From positions 1-32,241 of the forward strand of contig DAFS01000053.1 in the NCBI GenBank assembly GCA_002495525.1: a stretch of DNA of 32,241 nucleotides. Reading direction: 5' to 3'. Positions within the stretch are counted from its first letter, which is position 1; every line of letters starts with the position of its first letter. Shown piece by piece: positions 8,826-16,614 of this stretch. Both the position numbers and the translations under genes were made by a program. The notes under the pieces are model-generated. The model had not been told where the DNA came from. It was given only the letters and a program-made list of their open reading frames with translations, and searched no databases. This DNA comes from Euryarchaeota archaeon UBA89. GTDB lineage: Archaea > Thermoplasmatota > Poseidoniia > Poseidoniales > Thalassarchaeaceae.

Positions 8826-9434
8826 TCATCTTGCAGAAGATGCTATTCTCTCAATTTCTTCTCTCTTTCCAACCGCGAAAGAACCTACATCTCCGCCAGC
8901 AGCTTTTGATAATTCAGAAATAATTCCTTCTGTCAAAGTTTTCTTACTTTTTGCTGTAGCAGATGCACAACCGATTCCAAGATTTCTGAGAGCGATATCT
9001 AAACGCCTACTAGGTGAAGAATCAACTGCCTTAGGGGCGCTAACAGCCCCCATCTTGATTCTAGTTGTTTCTTCACAAGGTGCGGATTCTATAATTGCAT
9101 CAATAAATATTTGTAAAGGATTTTCATCTTTCCTATCTGATATTACGTCTAATGCTTTCTCGAAAGCTTTTGCACAGTGTTGTTTCTTACCAGAAAACTG
9201 ACCTGTTCTCATTAAATTATTTATGAATCTTTCAATTACTGATAACTTTGCTTTACCAAACCATGAATTTGCATGTCTTCCACCACTGTGAGGAGTACCG
9301 ATAGTTGTTAGATTGATGTAAGGAGCTAATCCAGGGTCTGAACATGTGACTTCGGTTGCATCCCACTTACCAAATACCATTGTTCCAATACCTGCGATTG
9401 GTACGTCCTGTATAGATTGATTTTCTTCAGACAT
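8826..9434 (-). CDS. rps7: 30S ribosomal protein S7 (uS7)
   Basis: A 202-residue S7 family protein that binds the 3' domain of 16S rRNA and nucleates head assembly. The conserved segments are LSVIERFINNLMRTG, a helix around NPLQIFIDAIIESAPCEE and the C-terminal RRLDIALRNLGIGC region. Archaeal S7 has a longer N-terminus than bacterial S7, as here. The ATG at 9434 is preceded by GAGGTG, which overlaps the TGA stop of rps12, so the two genes are translationally close. It sits in the order rps12-rps7-fusA that is conserved across archaea and bacteria. Confidence 0.97.
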   Translation of the reverse strand: MSEENQSIQDVPIAGIGTMVFGKWDATEVTCSDPGLAPYINLTTIGTPHSGGRHANSWFGKAKLSVIERFINNLMRTGQFSGKKQHCAKAFEKALDVISDRKDENPLQIFIDAIIESAPCEETTRIKMGAVSAPKAVDSSPSRRLDIALRNLGIGCASATAKSKKTLTEGIISELSKAAGGDVGSFAVGKREEIERIASSAR

Positions 9435-9443
9435 TCAAACACC

Positions 9444-9884
9444 TCATCGAACTGGCTTTTCTTTCCGACCACGGACCATCTCATCGAGAGAAACGCCATT
9501 GACCTTGATTACTTTGTATCGGACACCCGGAAGATCTCCCATTGACTGTCCTCTTGGACCTCCAATACCTTCTACTAGAACCTCATCATGTTCATCAATA
9601 AATGAAATTGCACCATCACCAGGAGCGAAAGCTGTGAGTTTATTCCCTGTTCGGATAAGAGATATTTTTACTGCCTTACGAATTCCTGAATTTGGTTGCT
9701 TAGCTTCGAAACCCACTTTTTCAATAACAATTCCTTTAGCTTGTGATGAACCTTTCAATGGGTCGTGTTTCAGAACTCCACCTTGACGGCGCTTGATCTC
9801 ACGGTCACGAAATCTCTTTTCCTTCCAGCGATATTTACGACGGTCACTTTTCATCTTTGATCCGGAGAAAAGTCCTCTACCCAA
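9444..9884 (-). CDS. rps12: 30S ribosomal protein S12 (uS12), TTG start
   Basis: A 146-residue S12 protein of the decoding centre. KQPNSGIRKAV and GDLPGVRYKV are the family signatures, and PNSG is the loop next to the A-site. The start is TTG at 9884: the sequence MGRGLFSG matches the usual archaeal N-terminus MGKGL, whereas the next Met (residue 10) would remove it. GAGGTG at 9892-9897 lies 7 nt upstream and supports the TTG. It is the first gene of the str operon; a TATA-like box at 9924-9930 lies 44 nt upstream and appears to be shared with the divergent UbiD-family gene. Confidence 0.97.
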   Translation of the reverse strand: MGRGLFSGSKMKSDRRKYRWKEKRFRDREIKRRQGGVLKHDPLKGSSQAKGIVIEKVGFEAKQPNSGIRKAVKISLIRTGNKLTAFAPGDGAISFIDEHDEVLVEGIGGPRGQSMGDLPGVRYKVIKVNGVSLDEMVRGRKEKPVR

Positions 9885-9923
9885 GCAATAACACCTCTAA
9901 GACGAACCGCCGACCTACCTGTG

Positions 9924-9930
9924 GTATAAG
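9924..9930. promoter_or_regulatory. TATA-like box, possibly used in both directions (rps12 / UbiD-like gene)
   Basis: GTATAAG reads as a TATA element on the plus strand and CTTATAC on the minus strand. It lies 31 nt before ATG 9956 (leaderless plus-strand transcript) and 44 nt before TTG 9884. A minus-strand transcript would begin near 9900, just ahead of the GAGGTG Shine-Dalgarno. No other TATA-like element is visible in the 71-nt gap. Assignment is by spacing only. Confidence 0.55.
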
Positions 9931-9955
9931 AGCATGACGGGACAGCAGTAGGTAG

Positions 9956-11293
9956 ATGTTCGACACTAAAACCCAATTTCTTTCGCTAACATTGAAATCG
10001 AAATGGCATCGGGTTGTTAACATGGCGTTCCGAGATTTACTTGTTGATGTTAGAAAAATCAATACTGAAACCAGTGTTATACATGGAATTTTGAATGGTT
10101 CGAGAGATTTAAACCATATTCCACTACTATTCAAAAACCTAACAGAAGCACCTAATCATTCTGCTGCATTAAATGTTCTAACTAGAAAAAGAATTTGTGA
10201 AACCTTCGACGTAAGCCCCGGAGAACTAATTGATATTCTGGCATGGGCTATGAATAATCCTTGTGAGCCAGAAATTATTGATTCCACACAAGCGCCAGTT
10301 ATGGAAAATACTATGGAAAAAGTCAATCTTACGAAGATACCAATTCCATGGCATTATCCAGAAGATCGAGGAAGATATCAATCAGCCTCCGTAATAATAG
10401 CTCAGTATAATGGGATAAGAAATATGTCATTCCACAGACAATTTCTGAGAGATGGAAATCACACAGTATCTAGATTCGTGCCGAGACACCTTAGAACTAT
10501 GACTGATTTAGCTGCTGAAGACGGAGAGAATGTTGATATCGCTGTCATTAACGGGGCCGATGCAGTGGTTCTGTTAGCAGCAGCAATGTCATTCACAGAG
10601 AATTTAGACGAATTGACTGTTGCGGCGGCTTTACATAAAAAATTACACGGGAGCCCTTTGAAATTAGTTGAATTATCGAATGGTATTCAGGTTCCGGCCA
10701 ATGCCGAATATGCTATGGAAGCAAGAATAACATTAGAAAGAGATGATGAAGGACCATATGTAGACATTACTGGTACTGTAGATGACGTCAGACAGGAGAA
10801 TGTGATTTGTTATGATGCAATACATCACAGAAATGATCCTGTATTCCATGCATTAATACCTGGTGAAGTAGAACATAGAACTCTAATGGGAATGCCAAGA
10901 GCTCCTACAATAAAAAATGCAGTTTCAGAAGTAGTTCCATGTAGTGATGTATACTTGACCGACGGAGGTTGTGGTTGGCTCTCATCAGTTGTTCAAATCA
11001 TCCCTCAAAACGAGGGTGATGGAGTAAAAGCAATACATGCAGCATTAGAAGGACATCCATCTATGAAACAAGTAATTGTTGTAGACCAAGATATAGACAC
11101 ATCTGACCCAGTGAGAGTTGAATGGGCGTTAATGACTCGATGGCAACCAGATAAAGATACGATTATTCTTTCCAATCAAAAAGGTTCGAGTTTAGATCCT
11201 AGTAGGTCTGAAGATGGCTCGACAAGTAAGATTGGTATGGATGCAAGCTTACCGCCAGGAATAGATAAAACTCCTTACGAATCCGTGCTTTGA
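9956..11293 (+). CDS. UbiD-family decarboxylase, probably trans-anhydromevalonate 5-phosphate decarboxylase
   Basis: Up to 445 residues of the prenylated-FMN-dependent UbiD family. Recognisable segments are the N-terminal FRDLL, NMSFHRQFLRDGNHTVSRFVPRHL (prFMN/metal region), the LVELSNGIQVPANAEYAMEA core, EGPYVD and the C-terminal VDQDIDTSDPVRVEWALMTR. In archaea one UbiD subgroup decarboxylates trans-anhydromevalonate phosphate to isopentenyl phosphate; the IDI-GGPPS gene nearby fits this, but the assignment is by inference. Two starts compete. ATG 9956 lies 31 nt after a TATA box (leaderless pattern). ATG 10022 begins at MAFRDLLVDV, where family homology starts. UbiX, which makes the cofactor, is not in the window. 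A TPR-like gene follows after 9 nt. Confidence 0.85.
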   Translation: MFDTKTQFLSLTLKSKWHRVVNMAFRDLLVDVRKINTETSVIHGILNGSRDLNHIPLLFKNLTEAPNHSAALNVLTRKRICETFDVSPGELIDILAWAMNNPCEPEIIDSTQAPVMENTMEKVNLTKIPIPWHYPEDRGRYQSASVIIAQYNGIRNMSFHRQFLRDGNHTVSRFVPRHLRTMTDLAAEDGENVDIAVINGADAVVLLAAAMSFTENLDELTVAAALHKKLHGSPLKLVELSNGIQVPANAEYAMEARITLERDDEGPYVDITGTVDDVRQENVICYDAIHHRNDPVFHALIPGEVEHRTLMGMPRAPTIKNAVSEVVPCSDVYLTDGGCGWLSSVVQIIPQNEGDGVKAIHAALEGHPSMKQVIVVDQDIDTSDPVRVEWALMTRWQPDKDTIILSNQKGSSLDPSRSEDGSTSKIGMDASLPPGIDKTPYESVL

Positions 11294-11302
11294 GGGCAAT
11301 AC

Positions 11303-12283
11303 ATGACAGATGTTGATATCAATCAGAAATTACAGCACCCAAGAAGAAGTTTGGGGAATAGGCATAGGAGTCAGGCAATAAAATTTCTTAAAATTTCAGA
11401 AAAAACTGAAAATCTTAATTGGGCAGAACAAAGTGCCAAACAGGCTGTACTTTATGACTTTACAAATCCAGAGAATTGGAAAATTCTTACTAAGATAAAG
11501 ATAGTAAAAGAAGATACTGAGGGAATACGTGCAGTTTTGAAAGAATTATTTACTATTTTAGGTAGAGACCCTGAATTACTCAGTCAACTAAAAAATATAG
11601 ATTTAATTGAGAATGGAATGGACTTATTGAATGCTGGTTTAAATGTTGATCCATTAGACCCTGATAAATGGGCAGAAGACGTACTAGGGAATGAAGAAGA
11701 AACTCAAAAATTCAAAAAGAGAGTAGAAACATTAGACTTGAGAGATATAAGAGCTAATATTCTATTTTCTAGGAGAATTGAAAGACTAAGAGATTTCAAT
11801 GATGAAGAATTATTCATGCACTTGTCAAGGATAATTCTAGCACAGAGACCTTCTAATCACGAAACTTGGAATGAGTTAGGGAAATTACATGAAAGAAGAG
11901 GGGAGTTTGATGATGCTTGGTTCTGTTATGATCAAGCGCAGACATATTTCCCTACAGTCAAAGTCAGAGATAGATACAAGAAAAGGATGGAAGCAAAAAT
12001 GGACGGAGAGGCAGCTATTCCTTGGATTGAACCAATTGTCAAAAATAGAGTAGATTTTCTTAAGAAAATGCAAGATATGTCCACTCCTAAAAATTTCAAG
12101 AATAATTTAGAAGATAATCGAGAAGAAATAGTAATTGATGATTATAAAAAAATCATAGCACTCAGAGAGCAAGGCAATTTATCTGGAGCTTTCTTTTTGG
12201 CAAGGCAACTAGCAGCCGAAGGAGATAACGAAGCAAAAATATTAGTTAAAGAAATCATGGAGGAAATGAACAATGGAAACTGA
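11303..12283 (+). CDS. TPR-like helical-repeat protein, function unknown
   Basis: A 326-residue soluble, highly charged, all-helical protein. Segments such as NWAEQSAKQAVLYDFTNPENW and NELGKLHERRGEFDDAWFCYDQAQTYFP have the TPR pattern (W/L-G-Y-A-P spacing), pointing to a protein-interaction scaffold. There is no signal peptide, membrane helix or catalytic motif that I recognise. GAGGG at the stop of the UbiD-like gene serves as its Shine-Dalgarno, and the NUDIX gene starts inside its last codons. The three therefore form one transcription unit. Its partner is not evident. Confidence 0.75.
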   Translation: MTDVDINQKLQHPRRSLGNRHRSQAIKFLKISEKTENLNWAEQSAKQAVLYDFTNPENWKILTKIKIVKEDTEGIRAVLKELFTILGRDPELLSQLKNIDLIENGMDLLNAGLNVDPLDPDKWAEDVLGNEEETQKFKKRVETLDLRDIRANILFSRRIERLRDFNDEELFMHLSRIILAQRPSNHETWNELGKLHERRGEFDDAWFCYDQAQTYFPTVKVRDRYKKRMEAKMDGEAAIPWIEPIVKNRVDFLKKMQDMSTPKNFKNNLEDNREEIVIDDYKKIIALREQGNLSGAFFLARQLAAEGDNEAKILVKEIMEEMNNGN

Positions 12284-12677
12284 GGAGCCTTGGGTAGTCG
12301 TGTGGGCGATACCCAAAAATGAAATTGATGTACCATGCTGGTTGATGGTTAAACATATTGAAAGAGGTTGGGAATTACCAGGAGGTAAACAACTAGAAAG
12401 TGAAGAAAATGATGTTACTGCTCTGAGAGAACTATACGAAGAAACTGGATTATTAGGTGTAGCAATATCTGAAGATGATTCAATAATTAAAGGTGGAGTT
12501 GTAGTATTAGTAGAAATAAATGAAGATCCTGAACCTTATGGATGGGATTCGGAAGATGAAAAAATAATTGAAGTTGGATGGTGTGTTGAAATACCCGACG
12601 AATTATATTGGGGAAGCAAAGAAATTAATAAATTAATTAATCATGACTGGAGTGCTTCGAGAACTTTCAAATCTTGA
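12273..12677 (+). CDS. NUDIX hydrolase
   Basis: A 134-residue single-domain NUDIX protein. The box GX5EX7REUXEEXGU is complete: it begins in ELPGGKQLESE, and RELYEETGLL carries the metal-binding glutamates. NUDIX enzymes hydrolyse nucleoside diphosphates linked to another moiety; the substrate here cannot be told. The ATG lies inside the end of the TPR-like gene (11-nt overlap) and is preceded by GGAGG at 12259-12263, so translation is coupled. Its 3' end overlaps the convergent unknown gene by 37 nt, the largest such overlap in the window. Confidence 0.9.
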   Translation: METEEPWVVVWAIPKNEIDVPCWLMVKHIERGWELPGGKQLESEENDVTALRELYEETGLLGVAISEDDSIIKGGVVVLVEINEDPEPYGWDSEDEKIIEVGWCVEIPDELYWGSKEINKLINHDWSASRTFKS

Positions 12678-13471
12678 ATCTCACTTTTTCTCTCTAGTAA
12701 TATTTTCTTCCAACTGTCGACTTTGAGGATATTTGATGAATCAATAATTAGGCCGATGTCATTTCGATTTTCTCCTGATAAATTTTTAGTTAGTATAGGA
12801 ATTAGTTCTTCGACAATCTCTATGACATCATTTGGATTAGAGGGAATCCAAGTAGAGCCTGCAGACTCTCTAGGTGCTGCATTTTCCAGTCTATTCTCCA
12901 TCTCAGGAGCAGTTTCTGAAACCTCTTCCAGTGCTAAATCTAACCATTCAAGAGAACAAACGAGACTTTCAGAAGTCATGTTAGTATTAGTGAAATATTT
13001 CCTTGCAGACCATAAATGCCTCATTGCAGGGTCAAGATCGTTCAAGCTGACATATATTCTCGCTGCTTCCAATCGTGAGAGACCTATGATATCTTCAGGG
13101 TGACCATATTCTTTACTAATATCTGCATGAACTACTAAAGACATAATTGATTCACCAACATTTCGATGCCAATTCGCCAAATTAAGTAGCGCTAGGCCAT
13201 GTAATGGTGAACCGGGGCATATCGCATTCAATCTATCAACACACCATCTTAACTCATTACCAACTAAACTTGTATCTGTAATTCCTAATAGGGCTCTTTC
13301 CATTCTGACTCGGGCTTCAATTAGATGATCTCTCTCAGAGGTTGTTCTAGAACGATTCAGGATTTCTTCTGAAAAAATACCAATATTTTCCAAATCGCCC
13401 TGTGAGATTTTTTTTTGAAGAATTAACATATCAAGTTCTAAAGGCGTCGCTTTATCTAGAGATTCACTCAT
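12641..13471 (-). CDS. Helical protein of unknown function at the end of the exosome superoperon
   Basis: About 276 residues from ATG 13471, which has GAGGGTG six bases upstream. An alternative ATG at 13486 overlaps the prefoldin stop (ATGA) and would add five residues. The sequence is largely helical with TPR-like pieces (GLALLNLANWHRNVGESIMS, then LEAARIYVSLNDLDPAMRHLWSA). I recognise no catalytic motif. It follows pfdB directly on the same strand and would be co-transcribed with it. I do not recognise this gene from the usual archaeal exosome operon, so it may be lineage-specific. A scaffold role is only a guess from the helical repeats. Confidence 0.7.
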   Translation of the reverse strand: MSESLDKATPLELDMLILQKKISQGDLENIGIFSEEILNRSRTTSERDHLIEARVRMERALLGITDTSLVGNELRWCVDRLNAICPGSPLHGLALLNLANWHRNVGESIMSLVVHADISKEYGHPEDIIGLSRLEAARIYVSLNDLDPAMRHLWSARKYFTNTNMTSESLVCSLEWLDLALEEVSETAPEMENRLENAAPRESAGSTWIPSNPNDVIEIVEELIPILTKNLSGENRNDIGLIIDSSNILKVDSWKKILLERKSEIQDLKVLEALQS

Positions 13472-13482
13472 AGGATACACCC

Positions 13483-13794
13483 TCATTCCATGGAACTAAC
13501 TACTGAGTCATACTGAGATCTTAATTCATTTTCTCTCTCAACCATCCTTTGGAGATGTGATTCGAATGTATCTTTAGATAAAGATAATTCTTTGACTAAT
13601 TCATCTCTATCATCAACTTCTAACAGTAGATTACCTACTGCCCTAAATACTGGCCTATTTTTATCCTGCTTAGATAAAGATTCTAATGTCAAAGAAATTT
13701 CATTAATTTGCGTTGATACCGTTTGAATTTGGTTACGAGCTAACTGTAACTCTTGTACTAAGGCCTGCAAATCTTGAGAGTTCGAATTGTCCAT
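13483..13794 (-). CDS. pfdB: Prefoldin beta subunit
   Basis: A 103-residue protein with two heptad-rich helices flanking the hairpin region RPVFRAVGNLLLEVDDRDEL, the diagnostic beta-prefoldin turn. Six-subunit prefoldin (two alpha, four beta) captures unfolded proteins and passes them to the thermosome. The ATG abuts the TAA stop of pcc1 with no spacer. This position, directly after pcc1 in the exosome superoperon, is conserved in many archaea and supports both names. The length is slightly under the typical 115-120 residues. Confidence 0.9.
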   Translation of the reverse strand: MDNSNSQDLQALVQELQLARNQIQTVSTQINEISLTLESLSKQDKNRPVFRAVGNLLLEVDDRDELVKELSLSKDTFESHLQRMVERENELRSQYDSVVSSME

Positions 13795-14019
13795 TTAATC
13801 TACTCCTGTGGCACTAAGGGCATGCTCTGATGCTATCAACCCACGCATTAGGCTATTCCATCTAGCTCTCAGGTCAACAATACTTTCTGCTTTCTCTGAA
13901 ACTGTAATGGAATTGCCATCACAAGTAAAATTACATTCAGTTACTAGACTTGCAGCCAATGCTCGCGCATCAGGATGAGTGAATATTATTTCAAAATGAG
14001 AAGAATCATTCTTCTTCAT
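13795..14019 (-). CDS. pcc1: KEOPS complex subunit Pcc1
   Basis: About 74 residues from ATG 14019 (MKKNDSSHFEIIF); an upstream ATG at 14049 would add ten residues and deepen the overlap with rpl37ae. GAGG nine bases before 14019 supports the shorter start. The pattern (beta strand FEIIFTHPDARALAASL, then TVSEKAESIVDLRARWNSLMRGL) fits the small Pcc1 dimerisation subunit of KEOPS, which makes t6A37 in tRNAs together with Kae1, Bud32 and Cgi121. Sequence identity in this family is low, so the call rests heavily on the gene order rrp42-rpl37ae-pcc1-pfdB. Confidence 0.82.
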   Translation of the reverse strand: MKKNDSSHFEIIFTHPDARALAASLVTECNFTCDGNSITVSEKAESIVDLRARWNSLMRGLIASEHALSATGVD

Positions 14020-14365
14020 TAGATGATTCCTCGGCAAGTTTACGCTCATAGTCTAGAGCTGCTTGTTGAGCAATAACGGTCATATCAGTTGCAGTTGCAC
14101 CTTCCATGCCTCTTCGAATAACTCTGTTATTTGAGTCTGAAGCCCGGGTGAATGGTTCCCATACACCACCAGCGAATTTATAATTACACTTTTTACAGTC
14201 CCAAATTCCAGAAACTTGTCTACGGACTTTGGGGTATTGGCATTTAGGACAGGTGTAAAATCTTGATTTTTTAGCAATGGCGGAACCCGCTCTACGTCGT
14301 ACACTCACACCATATCGAGCACCGAATTTTGCTGTTGCTCCGGATTTCTGTGTTCTTTTTGCCAT
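14006..14365 (-). CDS. rpl37ae: 50S ribosomal protein L37Ae (eL43)
   Basis: A 119-residue zinc-ribbon ribosomal protein. The N-terminal FGARYGVSVRRR and the pairs CPKC and CKKC with FAGGVWEP are typical. It has a longer acidic C-terminal tail (ending EESSNEEE) than most archaeal eL43 (roughly 80-95 residues). The start is fixed by a perfect Shine-Dalgarno, AAGGAGGT, which is built from the last codons of rrp42 (Glu-Gly-Gly). The 3' end overlaps pcc1. An rpoP gene, which often follows rpl37ae in other archaea, is not found here. Confidence 0.95.
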   Translation of the reverse strand: MAKRTQKSGATAKFGARYGVSVRRRAGSAIAKKSRFYTCPKCQYPKVRRQVSGIWDCKKCNYKFAGGVWEPFTRASDSNNRVIRRGMEGATATDMTVIAQQAALDYERKLAEESSNEEE

Positions 14366-14366
14366 T

Positions 14367-15158
14367 CTAATTACCTCCTTCTAATGCATGAACCATATTT
14401 CTAAGTTCTTCACCCTTTTTACGAGCCTCTTCCATCAGTTCTGTAAATTCAGCGGCCGTGAAGGCTCCCTTAAGACCCTTCTGTAATGAATGGACATGAT
14501 TATCATCACCCAACGTGATATGGATTCTTTCGTCTCCACCTAGTTCTTCTCTACCATTAGCATCAAAGATGAATCTACCACCTACTCTTTGGTAAGAGCA
14601 CATTATTGGTGTTTTAGAAACTACCAATGGTCTATCTTCTCCCAATTCAAACTTTTCCTGAGGTATTGTTGCATTACGTAAAGCAGTAATTCCTGCTAAA
14701 GCAAAAGCATCGAATAAATTACCATCATCAGAAACAGCGAACAAATCAAGAATAACTTGCCACGCTTTTTCCCCCGGAATTATACACAAATCAGATGTAT
14801 CGATACAACCTGATTCTCTGATTCCACGATCAACTACGCGACTTAGTTCAATAGATTCTGCACTCGGAGGCCCAGCTTCATGCTGCCTTCCAGAAACAGG
14901 CCTTACTTCAGCCATACACATTAATCCGCCTTCGTTTGGTCTATCTGGATAAGGAGTCATCGTTTGGAATTTTACGCCTGCTAAGACGATAGTATCTCCC
15001 ATTCTAACACGTGCTGACCCTTCTGCATTAGCTAGTATCCCTACCTCAACATCTACATCTCTGCCTTCAAATTGAGCGCGGCTATCTAGTCTCTGATCAT
15101 TATCTGCTAATTCTCTGAGGTGACTTCTCAACAATTGTGGAACTAAAGGAATACTCAT
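14367..15158 (-). CDS. rrp42: Exosome complex component Rrp42
   Basis: A 263-residue RNase PH-fold protein, the non-catalytic partner that alternates with Rrp41 in the archaeal hexameric exosome ring. RLDSRAQFEGRDV near residue 20, VRMGDTIVLAGVKF and the late segment around ICTSDLCIIPGEKAWQV-type strands match the family. It lacks the catalytic Asp environment seen in Rrp41. Its ATG overlaps the Rrp41 TGA (ATGA) and has GGGAGGT seven bases upstream. It therefore depends on translation of rrp41, which suits the 1:1 stoichiometry of the ring. Confidence 0.95.
   Translation of the reverse strand: MSIPLVPQLLRSHLRELADNDQRLDSRAQFEGRDVDVEVGILANAEGSARVRMGDTIVLAGVKFQTMTPYPDRPNEGGLMCMAEVRPVSGRQHEAGPPSAESIELSRVVDRGIRESGCIDTSDLCIIPGEKAWQVILDLFAVSDDGNLFDAFALAGITALRNATIPQEKFELGEDRPLVVSKTPIMCSYQRVGGRFIFDANGREELGGDERIHITLGDDNHVHSLQKGLKGAFTAAEFTELMEEARKKGEELRNMVHALEGGN
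14369..14378 (-). promoter_or_regulatory. Strong Shine-Dalgarno for rpl37ae inside rrp42
   Basis: AAGGAGGT, made of the last coding triplets of rrp42, lies about 8 nt before the rpl37ae ATG. It is the best anti-SD match in the window and shows that internal genes here use Shine-Dalgarno initiation. Confidence 0.8.
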
Positions 15159-15874
15159 TGTGGGTACCTCCCTGTTTTCAGCGCTTCAACACAATATTCG
15201 TGAATAACCATTGCAGCATTCATATTGTAATCCCAAGCTTCTTGGAACTCTTCAGGAGACAAATCTCCATCCATCTGAAGGAAAACTAATTCACCTGTAT
15301 TAGGGAGTACACCCATAGGTAAATCGGCTTCTCCGTAGTTATCTTCTGCCTTGTTTAGGTCACAAACAACTACATCGTTAATTTTCCCTGATGCTACTGA
15401 TACAACTAAATCAGTCATAGGGATTCCTGCATGAGCAAGAGCCACAGATGCCGCCGTTAAACCAACACATCTAGTACCTGCCTCAGCACAGATTATCTCA
15501 ATTTCAACTCTAATTTTAGAACGAGGGTATAATTCAAGCATTACAACACTCTCTAAGGCTTCAGCAGTAACTTTGCTGATTTCTCTACTCCTACGATTAA
15601 AACCAGGCCTTATTCTGTCAGATGTAGAAAAGGGCGCCATATTATATCTGACGTCTAGAACTGCTCTATCCTGTCTTTGGATTTTTCTTGGATGAGCCTC
15701 CATAGGGCCATAAATTGCGGCTATAACATCATTTGTGCCCCAGCGCATTCGGCATGAACCGTCAGCCACGGGTACGACTCCTAACTCAATCGAAATTGGT
15801 CTCACATCACCTGCTTTTCTACCATCATTGCGGATGCCATTGGCATCAATCATTTCTACGTCTCCATATCCCAT
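15155..15874 (-). CDS. rrp41: Exosome complex exonuclease Rrp41
   Basis: A 239-residue RNase PH-fold catalytic subunit that degrades RNA phosphorolytically from the 3' end. RNDGRKAGDVRPI, an Arg-rich RNA/phosphate-binding region (RIRPGFNRRSREISK) and CDLNKAEDNYGEADLPMG, holding the catalytic aspartates, are intact. The ATG overlaps the TAA of rrp4 by one base (TAATG), and GGGAGGTG upstream sits in the last codons of rrp4. It is an active subunit by sequence, and also able in principle to add A-rich tails as archaeal exosomes do. Confidence 0.97.
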   Translation of the reverse strand: MGYGDVEMIDANGIRNDGRKAGDVRPISIELGVVPVADGSCRMRWGTNDVIAAIYGPMEAHPRKIQRQDRAVLDVRYNMAPFSTSDRIRPGFNRRSREISKVTAEALESVVMLELYPRSKIRVEIEIICAEAGTRCVGLTAASVALAHAGIPMTDLVVSVASGKINDVVVCDLNKAEDNYGEADLPMGVLPNTGELVFLQMDGDLSPEEFQEAWDYNMNAAMVIHEYCVEALKTGRYPQ

Positions 15875-16584
15875 TATGCTACACCTCCCAGTGTCACTGC
15901 CTTTGCTTCAGCAGTTAGTGAACGGAGGCGATTTCGGACTTCTAGTGTCCCATTGAAATCTCCATCAATCCAGAGTCGACCATTGTCTCCAACAATAACT
16001 CTGCATTCTGATTCCTCCTTGAGTTGTCTCAGTGCTTTTCCTTGTTTACCGATTAATCTACCCAAAAGATGTGGGTCGATGTTTTCGACAGCACCTGAAC
16101 GAATTTTTCGTAATCCCATTCCTTTCATGGTAACTACGCTTGAATGTGTTTCTTCTACTTCTTGGACTCTGCATAGTATAGCTTCACCTATGTCAATTAC
16201 ACTCCTAGTGCCGCCAAAATCTGCTTTTGATGGTCCAAGACTCATTGGTAATATGGCATTAAATGGAGCACCAATATCAACAAACCAAATGTTGTTAGTA
16301 CAGCCTTCGATATACCCAATTACCAAATCTCCAGGTCTTGGCACGTATGCTGTTCTTATTGGTTCAATAGAAATCGTATTTCCATTTACATTCATTCTTC
16401 CATTCTTTGTAGCACGAATTCGACCATCAGTGGCTATCACGCCATGGCCTAATTCATGACCCTCTAAATCTCCAAGATCTTCTCCTGGAGCAACGAGTCG
16501 GGTGACTCGTTGTTTGTCTTGCGGCCCGGCCGCGTTCTTCTTTTCAGTCATGTTATCGAGCCGCGCGACCAACACTCCCTTCAT
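15874..16584 (-). CDS. rrp4: Exosome complex RNA-binding protein Rrp4
   Basis: A 236-residue cap subunit with an N-terminal domain (RLVAPGEDLGDLEG), a central S1 domain (PGDLVIGYIEGCTNNIWFVDIGAPFNA) and a KH domain with the GRLIGKQGKALRQL loop. It recruits RNA to the Rrp41-Rrp42 ring. Two starts are possible: ATG 16584, and ATG 16551 (MTEKKNAAG). The longer one is kept because a TATACC box at 16608-16613 ends about 25 nt upstream, as for a leaderless transcript. The box overlaps the SBDS stop, so rrp4 may have a secondary promoter besides operon read-through. Confidence 0.96.
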   Translation of the reverse strand: MKGVLVARLDNMTEKKNAAGPQDKQRVTRLVAPGEDLGDLEGHELGHGVIATDGRIRATKNGRMNVNGNTISIEPIRTAYVPRPGDLVIGYIEGCTNNIWFVDIGAPFNAILPMSLGPSKADFGGTRSVIDIGEAILCRVQEVEETHSSVVTMKGMGLRKIRSGAVENIDPHLLGRLIGKQGKALRQLKEESECRVIVGDNGRLWIDGDFNGTLEVRNRLRSLTAEAKAVTLGGVA

Positions 16585-16607
16585 AACCTTGATGTGAACC
16601 CCTACGG

Positions 16608-16614
16608 GGTATAC
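16608..16614 (-). promoter_or_regulatory. Possible internal TATA box before rrp4
   Basis: GTATACC on the minus strand overlaps the SBDS stop region and lies 29 nt before the rrp4 ATG at 16584. Since SBDS and rrp4 are otherwise spaced like operon partners, this would be a secondary internal promoter. It could be chance. Confidence 0.35.

Noticed and set aside
9499..9786. 95-residue plus-strand open frame opposite rps12
   Set aside because: It lies wholly within the uS12 coding region, has no homology that I recognise and no ribosome binding site.
14080..14304. Open frame overlapping rpl37ae, considered as the missing rpoP
   Set aside because: The translation has no Cys pairs of the RpoP zinc ribbon and runs in another frame of the eL43 gene.
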